Under the pieces are notes generated by a model, which saw only the letters and a program-made list of their open reading frames with translations, had not been told where the DNA came from and did no database searches. Below are positions 1 through 5,054 of a stretch of DNA of 5,054 bases, piece after piece; position 1 is the first letter of the stretch, and the number at the start of each line of letters is the position of its first letter. The position numbers and the translations under genes are program-made. Source of the stretch: Gemmatimonadota bacterium (GTDB taxonomy: Bacteria; Latescibacterota; UBA2968; UBA8231); NCBI GenBank assembly GCA_026706505.1, contig JAPOYQ010000498.1:1-5054 (forward strand), written 5' to 3'.

Positions 1-1
1 A

Positions 2-1033
2 GCTCAGGGGCTGCCAACTGTGCAGTTGGCCGATTCAGACCTTTTGCAAATCGGCGATTGGGTGCTGGCCATTGGCCATCCCTTGGGCATGGGATCAACG
101 CTGACGCACGGCATCGTCAGCGCCCTAGGGCGCCAAGCAGGCATTTTCAACCAAAACGAAGAAAGTCGCTACGCCATCGAGAGTTTCATCCAGACTAATG
201 CCGTGATTAATCCCGGCAACTCCGGCGGCCCCCTACTCGACCTACAGGGCAGAGTAGTTGGAATCAACACGGCTATTTCAACGCGCACTGGTTACTACAT
301 CGGCTACGGGCTGGCCGTGCCGATCAATCTAGCGCGCGAAGTGGTAGATGATCTGCTAGTCCATGGACGGATCGTACGCGGCCATTTGGGCGTGACCATG
401 GAATCTGAGATGACTCAAGAGCTAATCCGCAAGCACGGCCTCAACATGGAATGGCCACGGGGCGTTTACCTCAGACAAGTGCAGCCCAACAGCCCCGCCG
501 AGCGCGGTGGCCTACTCGTCGGGGACGTCGTACTATCGCTCGATGGTATCGAGGTGAATCACTTCAACGACCTGCAGACGCTGATCTACGGTCGCGACCC
601 AGGCGAGACGATCAACCTGCAAATCATGCGCCAGAATCAAGTCCGCCAAGTCGCCGTGGTGCTCGGCGAGCGCGAAGACGACCGACTCCTTTCCAAGGGT
701 CATCAGCGGATGGCACAGCTAGGGTTCTCAGTTGAATCCTTGCCCGCCGAGTTGGCCTCTGAGTTGGGATTTGTCGGCGAGTTGGCGGCTGAACTGGGAT
801 TTGAACAAGGCGAGGAGCCAGTAGTGGTAGTTGAAGTAGATCCGGAGGGGCTGGCTGCGGACAAAGGGATTCAAGTGCGCGATGTGATTACCGAGGTGGA
901 TCAAGAACGCGTTACCTCACTGGAGCAATTTGTGCGTTTTGTTTCCGGGCTGGAAGAGGGACAGTCTGCGTTGTTTTGGTTTTGGCGGCCCGAGACCGGA
1001 ATCAATGTCCGGACGCTGAAGATTCCGGAGTAA
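2..1033 (+). CDS. HtrA/DegP-like periplasmic serine protease, 5'-truncated by the window edge
   Basis: Partial trypsin-like serine protease of the HtrA/Deg family, which degrades or refolds damaged envelope proteins. The frame is open from the first full codon at position 2, and residues before the GTG at 20 already fit the family, so the GTG is not the true start. The signal peptide and the catalytic His and Asp lie upstream of the window. Counting from that [15 protein letters not shown] is the conserved strand before the active-site loops. NPGNSGGPL contains the nucleophile Ser68 (codon 221-223). A first PDZ domain spans about residues 120-215, starting at RGHLGV, and a second spans about 229-337. 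Two PDZ domains match DegP/DegQ architecture. PDZ2 contains a 10-residue tandem duplication (749-808). The gene ends in TAA four bases before the next ATG. Family assignment is secure; the choice between DegP, DegQ and MucD is not resolvable, so no symbol is given. Confidence 0.94.
   Translation, partial: AQGLPTVQLADSDLLQIGDWVLAIGHPLGMGSTLTHGIVSALGRQAGIFNQNEESRYAIESFIQTNAVINPGNSGGPLLDLQGRVVGINTAISTRTGYYIGYGLAVPINLAREVVDDLLVHGRIVRGHLGVTMESEMTQELIRKHGLNMEWPRGVYLRQVQPNSPAERGGLLVGDVVLSLDGIEVNHFNDLQTLIYGRDPGETINLQIMRQNQVRQVAVVLGEREDDRLLSKGHQRMAQLGFSVESLPAELASELGFVGELAAELGFEQGEEPVVVVEVDPEGLAADKGIQVRDVITEVDQERVTSLEQFVRFVSGLEEGQSALFWFWRPETGINVRTLKIPE
749..808 (+). repeat. 30-bp imperfect in-frame tandem duplication inside PDZ2 of the HtrA-like gene
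   Basis: Two adjacent 30-base units, 749-778 and 779-808, encode [10 protein letters not shown] and [10 protein letters not shown]. By hand count they agree at 21 of 30 bases, and at 20 of the first 24. The differences are mostly silent or conservative, which suggests an old, selected duplication and not an assembly artefact. In usual HtrA proteins this helix-turn element (ELAxxLGL) occurs once at the start of PDZ2, so one copy appears to be an insertion that lengthens the loop before the first core strand. Confidence 0.8.
1027..1030 (+). promoter_or_regulatory. Ribosome binding site of the M24 peptidase gene
   Basis: GGAG lies seven bases before the ATG at 1038 and overlaps the last codons of the HtrA-like gene. 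With only four bases between the TAA and the ATG, this supports the start choice and co-transcription or translational coupling of the two protease genes. Confidence 0.6.
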
Positions 1034-1037
1034 AACC

Positions 1038-1220
1038 ATGACGCCCAACTTACAAGGTGCTGATGCCCTGCTGATGATCGGCAGCAGTGAACGCTGCGCC
1101 AATCTGTTCTACGCCACCCGCTTCCGCGCCCCCGACCCCTTCGTCTTTTTGTGGACCCCCAGCGAAAAAATCATGCTCGCCAACATTCTCGAGATCGACC
1201 GCGCGCGCGACCAAGCCTGA
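1038..1220 (+). CDS. N-terminal fragment of the interrupted M24 peptidase
   Basis: Sixty residues from a well-placed ATG (GGAG seven bases upstream) to the internal TGA. It contains the beginning of the creatinase-type N-terminal domain (LFYATRFRAPDPFVFL, then a strand and ILEIDRARDQA). It has no catalytic residues and would not be an active enzyme alone. It is best read as part of the 1038-2177 gene and not as an independent small protein. Confidence 0.4.
   Translation: MTPNLQGADALLMIGSSERCANLFYATRFRAPDPFVFLWTPSEKIMLANILEIDRARDQA
1218..1220 (+). other. In-frame TGA interrupting the M24 peptidase gene
   Basis: The codon falls between DRARDQA and VNRVLPYAQY. A single C in place of its T would give CGA (Arg), which suits this basic stretch. 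The same gene ends in TGA and the >2.3-kb ccmF-ccmH frame has no internal TGA, so general reassignment of TGA is unlikely. A C-to-T change in a CpG context or a sequencing error is the simplest explanation. Confidence 0.85.
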
Positions 1221-1229
1221 GTCAACCGA

Positions 1230-1250
1230 GTACTGCCTTATGCCCAGTAC
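1230..1250 (+). other. Short inverted repeat downstream of the internal TGA
   Basis: GTACTG (1230-1235) and CAGTAC (1245-1250) are perfect reverse complements around a nine-base loop. The stem begins nine bases after the TGA. A six-pair stem can occur by chance in coding sequence. It is recorded because of its position and is not asserted to be functional. Confidence 0.3.
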
Positions 1251-1301
1251 GAGAAGCGAGCCAAGGAAAGAAGCCAGAAGCGGCCCAATAGCAACGCCGT
1301 C

Positions 1302-2177
1302 TTGTTGGAACTTCTGCGTGCCCTCGGCTTGGAGAAGCTGCAAGTGCCTGCTGATTTTCCCCTTGGTACGGCTGATTTTCTGCGGGGGGAGGGCATCGAG
1401 CTCGTCATTGCGGCCGAGCCACTCTTTCCCCAGCGCAAAATCAAAGACGCCGAAGAAATCGAGGGCATGCGCCGGGCGATGCGGGCCGCCGAAGCGGGCA
1501 TGGAAACCGCGATTGAGGGGCTGCGCGCAGCCGAAGTGCGCGACGATGTGCTCTTCCTCAACGGCGATGTACTCACTTCAGAGCGATTGCGGCGCATGAT
1601 TCATCAGACGCTAATGGACTGCGACAGTATTGGAGAACACACCATCATCGCCGGCGGCGACCAAGGCTGCGATCCACACCAAGTGGGCTTTGGGCCTTTG
1701 CGCGCCAGTGAGACCATCATTATCGACATTTTTCCGCGCGACGAGGCGAGTGGATACTACGGAGATCTGACGCGGACCGTCTGCAAGGGACAGGCCTCCA
1801 AGCCGATGCAGCACCTATACGAAACCGTGCTGGAGGCTCAACAATTGGGCTTGGACCACATCCGTCCGGGTGCCGAAGGCCACCTTATTCACGAATCAAT
1901 CCAACGATTCTTCAATGACGCTGGCTACGAGACGGGAGAGAAAGACGGCTATATGCAGGGCTACATCCACAGCACGGGGCATGGGCTAGGTCTGGAGATC
2001 CACGAGGGGCCAAGGATCGGCCCACACGGCGACGTACTCGAATCAGGGCACGTCGTGACGATGGAGCCGGGGCTCTACTACCGAGGCTTGGGGGGTGTGC
2101 GGATCGAAGATACGGTCGTCGTTTGCGAAGACGGCTACGAAAACCTATCCAGTCTGCCCAAGGTGCTCGAAGTGTGA
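1302..2177 (+). CDS. Open 3' segment of the M24 peptidase containing the whole catalytic domain
   Basis: This is the longest uninterrupted piece of the M24 gene that begins with an accepted start codon (TTG at 1302, 291 residues). It retains every metal ligand. However, no Shine-Dalgarno-like sequence stands at a useful distance before the TTG, and there is no ATG, GTG or TTG in frame between the TGA at 1218 and 1302. Efficient independent initiation is therefore doubtful. An automatic annotation would probably call this segment as a separate gene. I read it as the distal part of the 1038-2177 gene, functional only if the TGA is an error, is read through, or if reinitiation occurs. Confidence 0.5.
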   Translation: MLELLRALGLEKLQVPADFPLGTADFLRGEGIELVIAAEPLFPQRKIKDAEEIEGMRRAMRAAEAGMETAIEGLRAAEVRDDVLFLNGDVLTSERLRRMIHQTLMDCDSIGEHTIIAGGDQGCDPHQVGFGPLRASETIIIDIFPRDEASGYYGDLTRTVCKGQASKPMQHLYETVLEAQQLGLDHIRPGAEGHLIHESIQRFFNDAGYETGEKDGYMQGYIHSTGHGLGLEIHEGPRIGPHGDVLESGHVVTMEPGLYYRGLGGVRIEDTVVVCEDGYENLSSLPKVLEV

Positions 2178-2183
2178 ACGCGG

Positions 2184-2222
2184 CCCTTTCCGCCAACGGG
2201 TGTCCTCGTTGACAAGAAAGGG
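2184..2222 (+). promoter_or_regulatory. Nested inverted repeat in the spacer before ccmE, possible mRNA hairpin
   Basis: CCCTTTC (2184-2190) pairs with GAAAGGG (2216-2222). Inside it CAACG (2194-2198) pairs with CGTTG (2207-2211) around an eight-base loop, giving a two-stem hairpin with a 3x4 internal loop. It starts six bases after the M24 stop codon. No T-run follows, so it is not a typical intrinsic terminator. The 3' arm holds the only purine-rich, Shine-Dalgarno-like sequence before ccmE, so the fold could mask that sequence or protect mRNA ends. The pairing is seen in the sequence; the function is inferred. Confidence 0.4.
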
Positions 2223-2243
2223 AAATTGAGCAGATTTACTCTT

Positions 2244-2678
2244 ATGAGACGGCACAAATTCACCCTTGGCTCCCTAGTCATTGCCGCGGGTCTGGTCTAC
2301 CTTTTTGTCGCTGGCGTCCAACAGTCGACGGCGACTCACATGACCCTGCAAACTCTGATGGAGGGAGCTACAGACGACGGCCAGCGCATCCAGCTAGGCG
2401 GCAGTACCGTGGTGCCCGGTTCGATTGAGTGGGACCGATATCGCTCGCGGCCCGAATTCGTGATCACCGACGGACAACACACCCTGCGGGTGCGCTACAT
2501 CGGACACACCGTGCTGCCCGATACCTTCAAAGACGAAGCACTGGTAGTTCTCGAAGGCAAATACGATGCAGCCGACCAGATCTTTGCCGCTGAGATCGTC
2601 TTTGCCAAATGCCCCTCCAAATACGAGGGACAAAGCTATGAAGGCCACGTGCAGGCGATGAATAGCCCGAACGGCTAG
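2244..2678 (+). CDS. ccmE: CcmE-type periplasmic haem chaperone, Cys (CxxxY) variant
   Basis: Cytochrome c maturation protein CcmE receives haem from the CcmABCD machinery, holds it covalently in the periplasm and hands it to CcmF. The 144-residue protein has a basic N-terminus (MRRHKF), one membrane anchor at about residues 7-25, then a beta-rich OB-fold domain, which is the usual CcmE plan and length. The haem-attachment site reads AKCPSKYEG, with Cys123 where E. coli has the haem-binding His (HxxxY) and Tyr127 as the axial-ligand tyrosine. CxxxY CcmE proteins are known from archaea and some deltaproteobacteria. The start is uncertain. ATG 2244 gives the typical N-terminus but lacks a good Shine-Dalgarno. 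A TTG at 2226 in the same frame adds six residues, but the GGG before it is only three bases away. ccmE ends in TAG and ccmF starts 32 bases later, consistent with one operon. Confidence 0.93.
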   Translation: MRRHKFTLGSLVIAAGLVYLFVAGVQQSTATHMTLQTLMEGATDDGQRIQLGGSTVVPGSIEWDRYRSRPEFVITDGQHTLRVRYIGHTVLPDTFKDEALVVLEGKYDAADQIFAAEIVFAKCPSKYEGQSYEGHVQAMNSPNG

Positions 2679-2710
2679 CCCGCAACACCTTTTGGCTTTT
2701 CCCGATCTTT

Positions 2711-5054
<2,344 letters not shown>

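Larger units (their letters stand above)
1038..2177 (+). pseudogene. M24-family metallopeptidase (Xaa-Pro aminopeptidase-like), interrupted by an in-frame TGA
   Basis: Read from the ATG at 1038 to the TGA at 2175 this is a 379-residue M24 (creatinase/aminopeptidase P fold) protein, a normal length for the family, with one stop at codon 61 (1218-1220). M24 aminopeptidases remove an N-terminal residue preceding proline using two metal ions. Residues 1-~140 form the creatinase-type N-terminal domain and ~145-379 the pita-bread catalytic domain. All five expected ligands are present in order: Asp230 and Asp243 in DIFPRDEASGYYGDLTRT, His315 in HSTGHGLGLEIHEGP, Glu343 in TMEPG, and Glu357 in VRIEDT. 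His322 is the second conserved histidine. Protein similarity continues smoothly across the stop in the same frame, so no frameshift is involved. The catalytic half shows no further decay, so a base-call error, a very recent nonsense mutation or readthrough are all possible. There is no signal peptide, so it is probably cytoplasmic. Confidence 0.75.

Noticed and set aside
1218..1250. Selenocysteine insertion at the internal TGA
   Set aside because: The position is in the non-catalytic N-terminal domain where a basic residue fits the context, no Sec-containing M24 enzyme is known to me, and the hairpin loop lacks the usual early G. It is kept only as a low-interest finding for the hairpin.
1087..1599. 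A 170-codon + strand frame spanning the internal TGA of the M24 gene
   Set aside because: It raised the possibility of a frameshift, but its translation (Ser/Pro/Arg/Cys-rich) has no M24 similarity, and the true frame continues unchanged on both sides of the TGA, so no shift is needed.
2673..2680. Perfect 8-base palindrome GGCTAGCC at the ccmE stop codon
   Set aside because: It is too short for a hairpin with a loop, is not followed by a T-run, and is explained as the last codon plus stop; no evidence of an operator.
2684..2710. T-rich tract between ccmE and ccmF as an intrinsic terminator
   Set aside because: The T tracts are short and interrupted and no GC-rich stem precedes them. The short spacing favours read-through transcription into ccmF.

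Overview
The window is a gene-dense, single-strand stretch with every supported gene on the + strand. By eye its base composition is moderately GC-rich (roughly 55-60%, not computed). It carries a periplasmic HtrA/Deg protease and parts of the System I (Ccm) cytochrome c maturation pathway, so the source is most likely a diderm bacterium with c-type cytochromes and a respiratory lifestyle. The Cys-type CcmE and the CxCxxC-type CcmH-like domain differ from the classic proteobacterial (E. coli-like) forms. They fit an uncultured lineage outside the Alpha/Beta/Gammaproteobacteria, but no phylum can be named from this sequence.

Layout: (1) Positions 2-1033 hold the 3' part of an HtrA/DegP-like serine protease, with the catalytic serine, two PDZ domains, and a 10-residue in-frame tandem duplication inside PDZ2. 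(2) Four bases later, 1038-2177 encode an M24-family (Xaa-Pro aminopeptidase-like) metallopeptidase. All five expected metal ligands are present, but an in-frame TGA at codon 61 interrupts the N-terminal domain. The frame is open on both sides and the TGA sits where an Arg CGA codon would be one transition away. (3) A 66-base spacer contains a nested inverted repeat, followed by ccmE (2244-2678), whose haem-attachment motif is CxxxY instead of HxxxY. (4) From 2711 to the window end runs one uninterrupted frame encoding a complete CcmF haem lyase. It continues without a stop through a basic linker and a hydrophobic segment into a CcmH-like thioredoxin-reductase domain, so this looks like a CcmF-CcmH fusion. 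Its 3' end lies outside the window.

How the genes work together: CcmE carries haem covalently in the periplasm, CcmF takes it from CcmE, and CcmH reduces the apocytochrome CxxCH thiols so that CcmF can ligate haem. Fusing CcmF to CcmH would tether the two halves of the ligation step in one polypeptide. CcmA, CcmB, CcmC and CcmD are not in the window. The upstream HtrA and M24 genes are tightly spaced with each other and may be co-transcribed with the ccm genes, but nothing in the sequence shows a functional link. No RNA genes, insertion sequences, CRISPR arrays, attachment sites or origins were seen, and no gene-free stretch exceeds 70 bases.
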